Shown here piece by piece: positions 35,491 through 46,758 of a stretch of DNA of 64,000 nt (the stretch's first letter is position 1; each line of letters opens with the position of its first letter). Position numbers and translations under genes: made by a program. The stretch comes from Megascapheus bottae (taxonomy: Eukaryota; Chordata; Mammalia; Rodentia; Geomyidae): positions 47,353,358 through 47,417,357 of the forward strand of contig JANJXV010000004.1 in NCBI GenBank assembly GCA_024803745.1, given 5' to 3'. The notes under the pieces were generated by a model. It did not search any database. It saw only the letters and a program-made list of their open reading frames with translations, and was not told the origin of the DNA.

Positions 35491-36751
35491 TTTTAAAACC
35501 AAATATGTAGAATATGTAGGTCATATGTACATAGCTTTTGCGCTATTATGATCCTCTGCTATGAGAATCCTAGATGTTTACTAATTGTTCACGTGTGCTT
35601 GGGCTGTCTTTGAACCTTGAACCTTTATCTTCCTATCTCTATTTTCATCAGATAATATTACAGGGTAACCCTTCACCTACTCCAGGCACTGACCTGCCAG
35701 CCTCACAGACTCAGACAACCGAGGGAACTGTGAGTACCTCACTAAAGACATTTTCACTGCTGCACACAGAATGGCATTGGGAAGGTAGCCTCCCCCCCCC
35801 CCCAGCTGACAGCAGCGCCATCTTGACTACTGGCAAAGACCCTGCCAGAATAACGGAAGCCTGAGAAGTGGTGCTTGCAGTGCCATCTCTCAAATGGGCA
35901 AAGGTTTTTCCCAGAGTCAGCTTACTAGATATACACTTCCCTGCCCCAGAAGAACCAGCTCCTCTTGGGGAGGGAAGCTCTCCTGGTAAACAAAGCAAGA
36001 GATGGCTCCACCCCAGGCTCTCTGTTGATCTGGCTAAAGTAACAGTGAAGCTCACCAAGGACTCCAGTAAAAATACAACTCCATTCTCACTCAAGCTACC
36101 AAAAACTGCTGAATTCCCCCTACAGGATACATAAAGCCCATCACTCTACCAGTAAATTAACCTGGATGAACTATCAGAGTCCTTTTTCTGCCCAGTCTGC
36201 CCAGTCTGATTGGAAAAATCAGCTAATCCAAATCACAGGAGAAAAAAAAAGGCTTCTTACAGTGTCTGGATCCAGAATTCAGTGGAGATACAAGTCTCCC
36301 CACCAAAAAAAAAAAAAAAAAAAAAAAAAACTTTAGGTCAGTGATCTTCATTCTATTCCTTTACTTCATTACTATATTACTCTTACATTTTTACATTACT
36401 CTTTTCCTATTTCCCCTCTTCTCTTTCATATTATCTTTCTATCTCTGGTTCTTTATTCCTTCTTATGATGTGTTGATTGTTGTTGACCAAGAGTGTATAT
36501 GTATGTGTTCAATTATACTGTAAGTCCAGAGTGACTTAAATATCATAGCATTTGGATCGCTGGTTTTTTGGTCATACAACTGTCTTTGGTGGTGGTGTTA
36601 GATTTGTCTGTAAGTGCACAAAATGAGAAAAAGAGTGATAATACCAGTCTAAAACTGTGAACTTCTATAGTCTGGGCAGCTATAGAACTCTAGGTTGGTT
36701 ATATCTTAAAATTGTAATACTCTGTGGTATTAGTCTTGCTCCCATTTTCAA

Positions 36752-37886
36752 ATGGGCAGAACAAGAAACTCAAGAAAATTGTCAAATCAAGGAATAGCAT
36801 CTCCCACCCAATATAAACAGGCAATAGAGCAGTGGATGGCAAACCTAGAGGAGAGCTCTCTAAATGACCTATGAATATAATTGGCAAGCATGAGCAATGA
36901 AAAGGTTGAAAACATACAGAAGGATATATGTGAACGTGAGGAAGCTAATCCAAGGAAAATGAATGAATTAATAGAATCCACAAACAAATAGCTGACTGAA
37001 CTGAATGAGAGTAAAGTTGCTGAGCTAAAGGACTTCAAAGAGACCACTCAAATCGAAATCATGGAGTTAAAGAAGTCCATACAGGATCTAAAACAAAAGA
37101 TGCAAGCCATCAAAAATGACCAACTGAAAGGAAGGGAGATGAAGAACAAAGTAGAAAGTATTGATAGCAGGTTAGACAATGCAGAAGTTAGAATCTCTGG
37201 GTCTGAGGATAATCTAGATGTTATAGAGAGAGTCCAGAAAATGAGTCAAACCAAATCTAGGAAATATGAGAGATCTCTTAAGGAGCTCCAAGATACAATT
37301 AGGAAGCCTAAACTAAGGCTAAATGGTATTGAGGAGGGCCTGGAGAAGGAGGTCAATGGAATTGGAAATATACTTCAAGGAATCATCTCAGAGAACTTCC
37401 CAAATATCCAGAAGGGCAGGCCCATCCAGATACAAGAAGATTTTAGAACCCCAAACAGACCAGACCAGAAAAGGATATCCCATTGCCACATTATAATCCA
37501 TACCAGATCAATAGAGACCAAGGAAAGGATCCTAAAAGTGGCCAGAGAAAGGAGAACCATCACCTGTAAAGGAAAACCAATCACCTACAAAGGAAAACCA
37601 ATCAGAATAACCAGATTTCTAAGCAAAGACCATACAAGCAAGAAGAGCTGAGAAGGATGTCAATGCCCTAAAGACAAATAACTACCAACCAAGAAAACTG
37701 TGCTCAGCTAAGCTCTCATTCATAACTGAGGGAACAATAAAAACCTTCCATTCCAAGGAAAAGTTACAACATTATATAGCAACCAAACCAGTATTACAGA
37801 AAATTCTCAAAGATGTTCTACACTTTGAAAATCAATGCAAACATGTCACTGACAGAAAAACTGCACATAAAAATCATACCAGTTAA
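36752..37886 (+). pseudogene. L1 ORF1 pseudogene
   Basis: ORF1 encodes the RNA-binding protein of L1, which forms coiled-coil trimers and coats L1 RNA. The start is the ATG at 36752 (MGRTRNSRK). A Glu/Lys-rich coiled coil lies at about residues 40-150. The RNA-recognition part follows, and the frame stays open from 37061 to 37651. Three in-frame stops occur early, at about codons 41, 43 and 82 (TGA, TAA, TAG). A frameshift near 37640 moves the C-terminal domain into another frame; there NNYQPRKLCSAKLS matches the 'NYQPRxxYPAKLSF' signature of L1 ORF1. The frame ends at TAA 37884-37886, about 46 bases before ORF2. Confidence 0.85.
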
Positions 37887-40557
37887 TTACTGTAAGAACT
37901 GATAAACCACAGACACTAATGAAATTTAAAAAATGGCAGGAACTAGTAAATATTTTTCAATCTTATCCTTAATATCAATGGACTTAATGCTCCAATTAAA
38001 TGGAATAGACTGTCTAGTTGTATCAAAAAGCAAGATCCATCATTCTGCTGTCTTCAACAGACACAACTTGCTCCCCAATAAAAATATTTTTGAAAGTGAG
38101 AGGCTAGGTTAAAATCTATCAAGCTAACAGCCCCCATAAACAGGCTGGAGTTGCCATACTCATATCAGATAAAATAGACTTCAAACTAAAATTAGTGAGA
38201 AGAGACAAAGAAGATTATTACATACTAATGGAGGGATCTCTCCTCCAGGAGGATATAATCATCCTAAATGTCTACACTCCTAATGCCAGAGCACACAACT
38301 TAATCAAGCAAACTTTACTTACACAAAACCACACATAGATCCAATCACAGTGATTACTGGTGACTTTAACACACCATTATTACCTACAGACAGATCAACC
38401 AGAGAAACCTCAGCATTGAACAATTGTATAGACCAACTAAATCTAACAGACATCTACATATTTTTCCACCCAGCAACACCAGCAGCACATGGAACATTTT
38501 CTAAAATAGACCATATTTTAGGGCATAAAACAAACCTGTGCAGACTCAAAAACACTGAAATTATTCCCTGCATTCTCTCAGACCACAAGGGCATCATTTT
38601 GGAACTGAACATCAATCTCCACCAAAGAAAACCCTGTAACTTGCAGAGATTTTACAACACATTGTTGAATCACCAGTGGGTCACTGAGAAGATCAGAACA
38701 GAAACTCAACAGTTTATGAAATTTAACAAAAAGGGGCACACAGAATATCAGCTCCTTTGGGACACAACAAAGGCAGTACTCGGAGCAAAATTTATAGTTC
38801 TGAGTGTCTACATTAAGAAATTGGAAATATCACAAACTAATATTTTAATGGTGCACTTCAAAGAACAACAAACCAATCCCAATTCCAATGAATGTAAACA
38901 AATTATTAAAATAAAAGCAGAATTAAATGAATTGGAGTCTGAAAAAAAAACCATAGAAAGAATCAACAAAACAAGGAGTTGTTTTGAAAAAATTAACAAA
39001 ATTGACAGACCCTTAACAAATCTTACCAAAAAAGAGAAGGGAGCATATTCAAATAAATAAAATCATGGACCAGAATGCAAATATCACAACAGACATTCAC
39101 AAGATCCAGACCATCATATGGGTATACTTTTCAAACCTTTATTCCTACAAATTTGAGAATCTAGAAGACATGAATGAATTTCTAATCAATATTAATGTAC
39201 CCAAAGTGAACCAAAAAGACCTAATCCACATAAACAGGCCTATTTCAAGTACTGAAATAGAAATGGCAATAAGAAACCTTCCATCCAAGAAAAGTCCAGG
39301 GCCAGATGGATTCAGAGGTGAATTCTATAAGGTCTTCAAAGCAGAGCTCACACCAATACTCCTCAAGCTCTTCAACGAAATTGAAAACGAAGGCTCGTTG
39401 CCAAATTTGTTCTACGAAGCCACCATAACCCTCATCCCAAAACCAAACAGGGAGTCATCAAAGAAAGAGAAATATAGATCCATTTCTTTGATGAATATTG
39501 ATGAAAAACTTCTCAACAAAACACTGGCCAACTGCCTTCAGCAACTTATCAAATAAATTATACACTACGATCAAACAGGATTCATCACAGGGACACAAAT
39601 TTGTTTCAATATATGCAAGTCAATTAATATAATTCATCACATCAACAAGACAAGAATTACATGATTGTCTCAACAGATGCAGAAAAGGCATTTGACAAGA
39701 TCAAAAACACCTTTATACTAGGAAACTAGGAATCCATGGAACATTCCTCAGTATAATAAAGACTGCTTATGACAAACTCACGGCTAGCATCATACTTAAT
39801 GGCTAAAAGTTAAAGCTATTTCCTCTAAAATCAAGAACAAGACAAGGATGCCCACTTTCTCCACTCCACTTTAATATGGTATTAGAATTCCTAGCCAGAG
39901 CTATAAAGCAAGAAGCAAGCATATAGGGGATCCAAATAATAAAGAGGAAATGAAACATTCCCTCTTTACTGATGACATGCTTCTGTATTTAAAGAACCCT
40001 ATAGACTCCTTTCCCAAGTTGCTGGAACTGATTCAAAACTTTGGCAAGGTAGCAGTGTATTAAATTAACCCTAAAAATCAACTGCCTTCCTGTATACCAA
40101 CAATGAGAGGAGCTAGGCAACAATCAGGAAAGCAACTCCTTTTGCAATAGCCTCAAAGAAAATAAAGTACTTAGGAATTAAATTAACTAAGAATATAAAG
40201 GAGCTTTATGATGAAAACTTTAAAAACCTGGAAAATGAAATTAAGCCAGAACTGAAGAAATGGAAAAAACCTCCCATTCCCATGGATTGGAAGAATTAAC
40301 ATCATGAAAATGGTGATCTTGCCAAGGGCTATCTACAAATTCAATGCAATACCTATCAATAACCCCATCTCATTCTTTAAGGAAATAGAAGAGGCAATCC
40401 AAAACTTCATATGGATAAATAAAAGAGCCTGTATAGCAAAAAACAAATTCTTAGCAGAAAGAACAGCGCTGAAGGAATTTTCACCACCAAACTTTAGACT
40501 ATTACAGAGCTATAGTAAATAAAACAGCTTGGTACTGGCAGAAGAACAGGCCTGAAG

Positions 40558-41672
40558 CACATGCACACTAAGGTCCGCCTGCTCGACCTTCAGCAAGGTA
40601 GCCACCACCATCTTCTCGGGGATAAGGGTCGCCAGGCTGTCTGCTGTGGCCGTGCAGTCGCCCTGGATCCAAGTTTGAAAGATGGTGACTTTAAAAGATA
40701 TAACCAGGCGACTGAAGTAGATCAAAAACATCCAGAAAATTACCAAATCTATGAAAATGGTAGCAGCAGCAAAATATGCCCGTACAGAGAGGGAGCTGAA
40801 GCCAGCTAGGGTGTCTGGAGTAGGATCTTTGGCTCTGTATGAAAAAGCTGATATTTAGGCACCTGAAGATAAGAAGAAACACCTACTTGTTGGTGTGTCC
40901 TCAGACCGAGGGCTCTGTGGCACTATTCACTCATCAGTTGCTAAACTGATAAAAAGTGAGGTGGCTACACTCACGGCAGCTGGAAAAGAGGTTATGGTTG
41001 TTGGAGTTGGTGATAAACTCAGGGGCATTCTCCATAGTACTCATTCTGACAAGTTTCTGGTGACATTCAAAGATGTGGGAAGAAAGCCCCCTACTTTTGG
41101 AGATGCATCTGTCATTGCACTTGAATTATTAAATTTTGGATATGAGTTTGAAGAAGGCTCTATCATCTTCAATCGATTCAGGTCGGTTATTTCCTACAAG
41201 ACAGAAGAAAAACCCATATTTTCTCTTGATACCATTGCATGTGCTGAGAGCATGAGCATCTATGATGATATTGATTCAAAAGTGCTGCAAAATTACCAAA
41301 AGTACTGCCTGGCCAACATCATCTACTACTCCCTAAAGGAGTCAACTACCAGTGAGCAGAGTGCCAGGACGACAACCATGGATAGTGCCAGCTAGAAATG
41401 ATATATAAACTGACTCTGACATTCAACCGCACATGCCAAGCCATCATAATCAAGGAGCTGATTGAAATCATCTCTGGGGCTGCTGCTCTGGATTAATGGA
41501 ACCCAAGTTCCATCCTCAGACAAGAGGTGAAGAAGGAAAATTCTGCAAGCTGATTTCGTTTTTAGCTTATTGCTGCCTTTGCCAGAAGAAACCTGCTCCA
41601 TTGTTTGAATTACTAAAGACAGCAAGATGTTTGTAAATTATATTACAATAAATGACTTACAATTAGAAAAAA
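40558..41672 (+). pseudogene. ATP5F1C: ATP5F1C (ATP synthase gamma) processed pseudogene
   Basis: Intronless copy of the mRNA for the gamma (rotor) subunit of mitochondrial F1-ATP synthase. It has about 52 bases of 5' UTR, coding sequence 40610-41496, a 3' UTR with AATAAA at 41647-41652 and a short A tail. In the family this subunit is 298 residues in the longer form ending AALD; this copy also ends AALD before TAA at 41494-41496. Defects: the start codon is ATC; stops fall at codons 23 (TGA, Arg site), 37 (TAG), 83 (TAG) and 262 (TAG); about 10 bases are missing just after codon 262. 887 coding bases remain against an expected 897, so that deletion explains the whole length difference. The target duplication AACAGGCCTGAAG (40545-40557 and 41673-41685) shows L1-type insertion into L1 ORF2. 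The open frame that survives (codons 96-261) is not a gene. Confidence 0.97.
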
Positions 41673-42050
41673 AACAGGCCTGAAGATCAATGGAATAGAA
41701 GTGAAGACCCAGAAATCAACCCATAGACCTATGGCCAAATAATCTTTGATAAAGGAGCCAAAAAAATAGAATGGAAGAAAGACAGCCTCCTCAACAAATT
41801 TTGCTGGCAGAACTGGTTAAGCACCTGCAGAAAACTAAAATTAGATCCTTCTATGTCACCCTGCACCAGGATTAACTCCAAATGGGTCAAAGACCTCAAG
41901 GTAAAAGTAGACACACTGAAAATTTTACAAGAAGAAATAGGAGATGCACTAGGCCTCCTTGGCACAGGTCAAAACTTTTTTAAGAAAGACCCAGAAACAC
42001 AACAAATTAGAAAAGTTTGGACAGATGAGACTGCATTAAATTGAAGAGCT

Positions 42051-42148
42051 TCTGCCCATTTGTAAGGAAATGGAAAGACTTGGAAAAAAAACATATTAAG
42101 TGAAGTAAGTAGGACTCAAAGGAACAGGCTCAATGGTTTCCCTCATTT
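42051..42148 (+). repeat. Misplaced duplicate of the L1 ORF2 C-terminal segment
   Basis: CCATTTGTAAGGAAATGG through AGTGAAGTAAG to GTTTCCCTCATTT normally occurs once, at the end of ORF2, and is also present at 42464-42552 (continued after the LTR). Here an extra copy replaces several hundred bases between the KSFC-type region and the TGCATTGCACTCTTGGTGC part. It is an internal rearrangement of this L1. Confidence 0.8.
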
Positions 42149-42552
42149 GGGGAACACTGCATTGCACTCTTGGTGCAAGTGTAATCTCATTCAACCACTG
42201 TGGAAAGCAGTAGGTGGTTCCTCAAAGGACTAAATATAGAGCTCCCTTATGACCCAGCAATTCTACTCGTTGGCATTTACCCAATGGTCCAGAAACCAGG
42301 ACATACTAAAGCCACTAACACAATGATGTTCATTGCAGCACTATTTACCATAGCAAAGATATGGAACCAACCCAGATGCCCCTCAATTGATGATTGGATC
42401 AACAAGATGTGGAATTTATACACAATGGAATTCTATGCTGCCATCAGAAAGAAAGACAGTGCCCCATTTATAAGGTAATGGAAAGACTTAGAAAAAAAAA
42501 CATATTAAGTGAAGTAAGCCAGACCCAAAGAAACATAGGCTCAATCATTTCC

Positions 42553-42978
42553 TGCTAGAGCTAGCCAGTTGCAAGTCGAGATTCTTGGTTTAGGGGATGA
42601 GGACTAGAAAAGAAAAAGAAAAGACAAGACAAGTTATAGATGGGTAGGGAGGGCTACAGCCCAAGACTACAGCCTAAGGCTGTAAGCTTAAGAGTGCAGC
42701 TCTCCTTTATTTCCCATTTCGGTCTTATATAGTCTCTGCAGAACAAGAAACTGTCAGGTGTTACATTGATAATCAAGATCAGTAGAGAGTGATAAAGCAA
42801 TAACACATTCGTGCCTAATGATAATCAAGTCTCAGAAGAAAGTGATTCACAATACCAACGATATAGCTCAAAGTTCATAGGCATGCCATCATACATGACA
42901 GCTTATTTCTTTGTGTGGTTATCTTACTCAGTGATGCAGATTCATGGGCCAGCCTGACCCCACACTTGGCTCCCAACA
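42553..42978 (-). mobile_element. Solo LTR of an IAP/ERVK-like retrovirus, minus strand
   Basis: Read on the minus strand it starts TGTTGGGAGCC and ends CTCTAGCA, with a TATA box (ACTATATAAGACC, near 42727) and a polyadenylation signal (AAATAAAGG, near 42707). Target duplication: ATTTCC (42547-42552) and GTTTCC (42979-42984), five of six bases alike. TG...CA ends, a 6-bp duplication and a TGTTGGGAGCC start are typical of class II (IAP-like) elements. No internal viral genes are present. Confidence 0.85.
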
Positions 42979-43402
42979 GTTTCCCTCATTTGTAATGATT
43001 AGTATAAAGCTTGGACTCTCCTAGCAGAGGATTCCAATAGCTCAAACCCTAGATACATAAGGCCATATAGAAAGAGGCCAAATTAATGGACCTCTAGGAC
43101 AGGGAAACAAGAGCTTAATTATGAGTGACTGTACTATGTTTTTTTTCTCTTTTCTTGTGTTGCTCTTTGGTTAATCTCATATTGCTATAGTATCTGACTT
43201 TGTTACCTTCTATATTATATATATATATATATGTTTATTTGTTTAATTGAAATAGAATGGAAAAAAGATGAGGGGAGTGGGTGGGCGGAGGGAAATGGGG
43301 ACAAGGACATGAGAAGGGATATCAATGTGTGAGAAGTAATGTACCTTCTATCTGACTAATATAACTGTAACTCCTCTATACAGTAAAGTAAAATTTAAAA
43401 AT

Positions 43403-46104
43403 GAATTCAAAAGGAACAGTAGAACTTGAACTTGATACATCTGGCTTTCCTGCAATGCCTATAAGCTATCTGCATTTTGTATCACTTATAAATCTTACAA
43501 AGATCTTTTTATATCTGATCATTTAGATACCTATGGTCTAATTATTCTTTGGAGTATACAATAGATCTATTTTACTTTGCATAACAAACAGCACACAATA
43601 TAGTCTCCAAAATTCACCTGATAAAGCTCTGTTACACAAATTTCTGGGTTCCATTGTGAATCGACATTACATAGGACAGACATTTAATTCAAGGAAAATA
43701 AACAAACCTGAAATTCTCTTGAAGTGGCCTCTTTTACCTCAAAGTTAATATCAGTTTTAAATCTGGAATGTGAATCTCATCAAATTGACCATAAAGTAAA
43801 CATCCAGTAAATATGAATATCCCTGACCTCAGTGAAGTACATGACTAAATATGCAGTGAGAATAGGAATGTCTTTTCCTGTTTTAAATAAGAATTCTACA
43901 TGAAACTTCCTGGAAACCCAAAAAGCACATTATATGCACAGCACAAGACTGAAAAATACAAATATTTCAATGGATTATTGCTGCATTGGAAAATATAAAG
44001 TCCAAAGACTATGTAGTCAAACAGAAAAAAATGTATAGGGAAAATCATCATAAAGCCACAATATATCTTTTAATTTTAAAAATCATGCTAACCCTTCTCT
44101 CTCTGAGAATCAAAACTGAAGAGAAAAGAATATCTATCACATAGCCACAGACACTATTTTCATGATTTTTGTTGCTAGAAAGGGGATTTTTAAAAACAAA
44201 AAATAGAAGAACTAGTCAAGTAGAGGTCTCTAAAGGATATATATATATATATATACATACCATATTTTCTCCATCAGCCCATCTTCCTGTTTCAACCTTG
44301 ATCATTTTCTTCATGGCCAATAAGCACTAACCTAGTGTAAAATAGTGTAGGAAGAGTACTGTGCATAAATGACTGATAAAATACAAGCTACACCGTTTGG
44401 AGTATTTTCATCATTAACTGCTGTTGCATAAACTGAACATACAATGGGCTGTGACACTGGATAAATCATTTGTTTCCACTTGTTATTGATGACATTTCAT
44501 AACTCGTTTGGAGCTCTGCTTTGCCCCGTCACTTGTGAGTTATGAGGTCATCAATCATGACTGAGAAGAAATGATTTATGTTATCCCCCCCTATATTTTA
44601 GGTACACTGTGCCAAAAAATACACACTATTGATTTCTAATACTGTTGTGTTGTGTTTATCATGAGTTTGTAAAGCTGTAATGATCTTGAGTCATCTATAA
44701 CAACTGAAGAGAAAATATTAAATAATTTATGAGAGAAAAGGCAGAGGATTTTTTAAAATTATTCCTTCACTGAAGTCAATTCAGACATCTCCTAGAATCA
44801 AGAAAATATTGTCTCACACAAGGGGAAGTGCATCTTACATCTAAATCCAATAGGTAAGGTCCTGCTTAGGAAACTGAGGACTGAAAGGGAATTGTGTAAG
44901 AGGGCAGGTACCACCCTAAGTAAACTACCAAGATTCTGAGGAAATGGTAGCCATTGTGGAATATTCTCAATTATACTTGAAAGAATCGATGTTTTAACAA
45001 GCACTGTTGCACAGAAATAGGGATAACTTCTTAGCATCACTTTAAAAGAGGAAAGATGTGGGTGGGTTAGAAAGAAAGTTGTAGCCCTTTTAATTGTGAT
45101 TCAGGAGTAGTCTGCAAAATATCTGAAAAGAACTTTAATCAACATATTAATGTAAAACTAACATAAAATGATCAAGAAAAATGTTCCTATTTTAATGATG
45201 CTCTTTAAAGGGTGATATGGCATTTTAAGATTTTGTAGAAGTTTTCATTCGCATCTTTCTTATCCATCCTAATGATTTCCATTTTTTTTATTTTTTCTGA
45301 TTAGCTTAAAACTATAAACATGGTTTAAAAATATATATGTAACTACAAGAAAATGCAAAGACATTTAAAGGAGGCAATCAAAAACATATTGAAAATCAAA
45401 CCCAGAATAAGAGCATCAAAAATCCAGGAACTTTCAGCTATTTGCAATTACGAAAGTAATTGCTATTTTAACATGTTTTGCTTGTTCCAAAGAAACTCTG
45501 GTTCGTAAGCTGAAATTCAAGGAGTTTAAATCACAGCAAAATCTTCTACAAGCTGATCAAGACTAAATATACAATCAAAACAACCTATTATCTACATATT
45601 TTAGTTGATTAAAAAGGGTACCTCTCCTAGCACTATTACACAAAATTTGTTGACCAGCTGCATATCATTCCCAGTGATGATTGAAAAGAAAAAATAACAT
45701 CTGAAAAAATTTAGGTCAAACATAAAGAAAATTTTCTTCTAACTAGAAAGTATTAAACATTTATAGTAAATATTAGGAATAGTTGTAGAATATGGAAGTT
45801 TGTAACCATTGCTTTATGTTTAGAAAAGTAGAAATTTCTCCTAATCTGATGTCCAAGAGTTGCATTAGGGTTTCAAATAATACCACACAATTATTTGCTC
45901 TGCTTAATTTTGTGATGGCGCCTGCTAATCAAGAGATCTGCTTAGAGAGTAATAGCAGAAGAATGTAGCTTTTAAAGTAACAATCCCAATCTTTGGGACT
46001 AAATGATGTATTTCTCAAGAAAATGCATGGGGGATACATAGTTTAGTGGAAAGTACCAAATTGGGGATAGTATTACATAGTAATACTTTAGGACAGGAAG
46101 GGGG
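43403..46104. other. Unique sequence with a palindromic block
   Basis: AT-rich, with a TA run at 44238-44256 and the structured block at 44461-44579. No SINE, L1 or gene recognised otherwise. Confidence 0.55.
44461..44579. other. Long imperfect palindrome with homeodomain-type motifs
   Basis: Three paired segments around a 31-base centre. ATAAATCATTT (44461-44471) pairs with AAATGATTTAT (44569-44579), ATTGATGAC (44485-44493) with GTCATCAAT (44547-44555), and TCATAACTC (44497-44505) with GAGTTATGA (44537-44545). TGATNNAT motifs, in either orientation, lie at 44461-44468, 44550-44557 and 44572-44579. It could be a relic MITE-like element or a regulatory sequence; the sequence alone does not say which. 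Confidence 0.6.
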
Positions 46105-46340
46105 GCCATGCTGGTCCTAGAGCTTGAACTCAAGGTCTATGCACTGTCCTTGAGCTTTTGTCCTCAGTGCTAGTGTTTACTACTTAAGCCTAGTGTTTAC
46201 CACTTTTTGGCCTTTTGGCTAGCTAATTAGACACGAGAGTTTCACAGACTATCCTCCCTGAGCTGGGTTTGAACTAAGATCCTCAGATCTCAGCTGCTTT
46301 AATAGCTAGGATTACACCTAAGCCACTTGGTGCCCAGCTA
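46105..46340 (-). mobile_element. Diverged SINE B, minus strand
   Basis: GGTCCTAGAGCTTGAACTCA, GGCTAGCTAATTAGACACGA middle, GATCCTCAGATCTCAGC, GTGCCCAGCT. An internal duplication (CTTAAGCCTAGTGTTTACCA) lengthens the ID-like half. Confidence 0.75.
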
Positions 46341-46476
46341 TAACCATTTCATTTTACATTTTGTGTTCTAGATTTTAAATCTAAGTGTCTCAGTTATGAT
46401 TTTTAATCTATAGCTCATAAATGACCTTTATGGAAGTACCTGAAATTGTACTTTTAAAAGCCCATCATCTACAATT

Positions 46477-46479
<3 letters not shown>

Positions 46480-46556
<77 letters not shown>

Positions 46557-46557
46557 A
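46480..46557. repeat. Compound GT / GTCT microsatellite
   Basis: About 20 GT units followed by about nine GTCT units. The Cys-Val open frame here is repeat-derived. Confidence 0.95.
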
Positions 46558-46561
46558 TTTA

Positions 46562-46735
46562 GGCAAGGTGGCATGTCCTTTGATCCCAGTTATACAAGAA
46601 GCTAATATGTAAAAAGGTCATGGTCTGAGACCTGCCAAAGGCAACAATGAAGGCCCTACAAGGAAAATAAAGCCACAAGAGGCTAAGGGTATATAGCTCA
46701 GGTAGCAGAGAGTTTGCCTAGTTAGTTAAATGCTT
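46562..46735 (+). mobile_element. Old B1/ID-like composite relic
   Basis: GCAAGGTGGCATGTCCTTTG, ATCCCAGTTATACAAGAAGC, then TATAGCTCAGGTAGCAGAGA. B1-like start and ID-like end, strongly diverged. Confidence 0.45.
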
Positions 46736-46758
46736 TTCACAGTGCACATTCACAATAA

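Larger units (their letters stand above)
37933..43002 (+). pseudogene. L1 ORF2 pseudogene (endonuclease and reverse transcriptase)
   Basis: ORF2 normally encodes an APE-like endonuclease, a reverse transcriptase and a Cys-rich C-terminus. The N-terminus is visible from 37933, frameshifted (NINGLNAPIKW). The catalytic Glu of the usual QETHL motif reads Gln here (QQTQL). Endonuclease GDFN (about 38359), SKIDH (about 38500) and SDHKG (about 38577) are present. Reverse transcriptase KKSPGPDGF is at about 39288, and LFTDDM at about 39963 replaces the usual FADD. The C-terminus carries a rearranged, partly duplicated segment (42050-42148). The reading frame is split by the ATP5F1C retrocopy and, seven codons before its TAG (43000-43002), by the solo LTR. 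Confidence 0.85.
35640..43402 (+). mobile_element. Nearly full-length L1, dead, with two nested insertions
   Basis: Order on the plus strand: a 5' UTR-like, relatively GC-rich part (about 35640-36750, with a C12 run at 35792-35803 and an A26 run at 36305-36330), ORF1, ORF2, and a 3' UTR with a G-rich tract (43275-43310). Many stops and frameshifts show it is inactive. An ATP5F1C retrocopy (40558-41672) and a solo LTR (42553-42978) lie inside it. The left limit is a guess from composition; no duplication was found. Confidence 0.85.

Noticed and set aside
35574..36134. Overlapping frames of 88-127 codons in GC-richer DNA
   Set aside because: They lie in the L1 5' region on both strands; no domain is recognisable and higher GC alone gives longer open frames.
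37061..39556. Long open frames at 37061-37651, 38350-39060 and 39065-39556
   Set aside because: These are ORF1 and ORF2 remnants of the dead L1, not host genes; they are reported under the L1.
40895..41395. 166-codon frame matching ATP synthase gamma
   Set aside because: It is the surviving part of the processed pseudogene; upstream stops and the downstream deletion rule out a working gene.
46421..46612. Cys-Val repeat peptide
   Set aside because: Translation of the GT and GTCT microsatellites.
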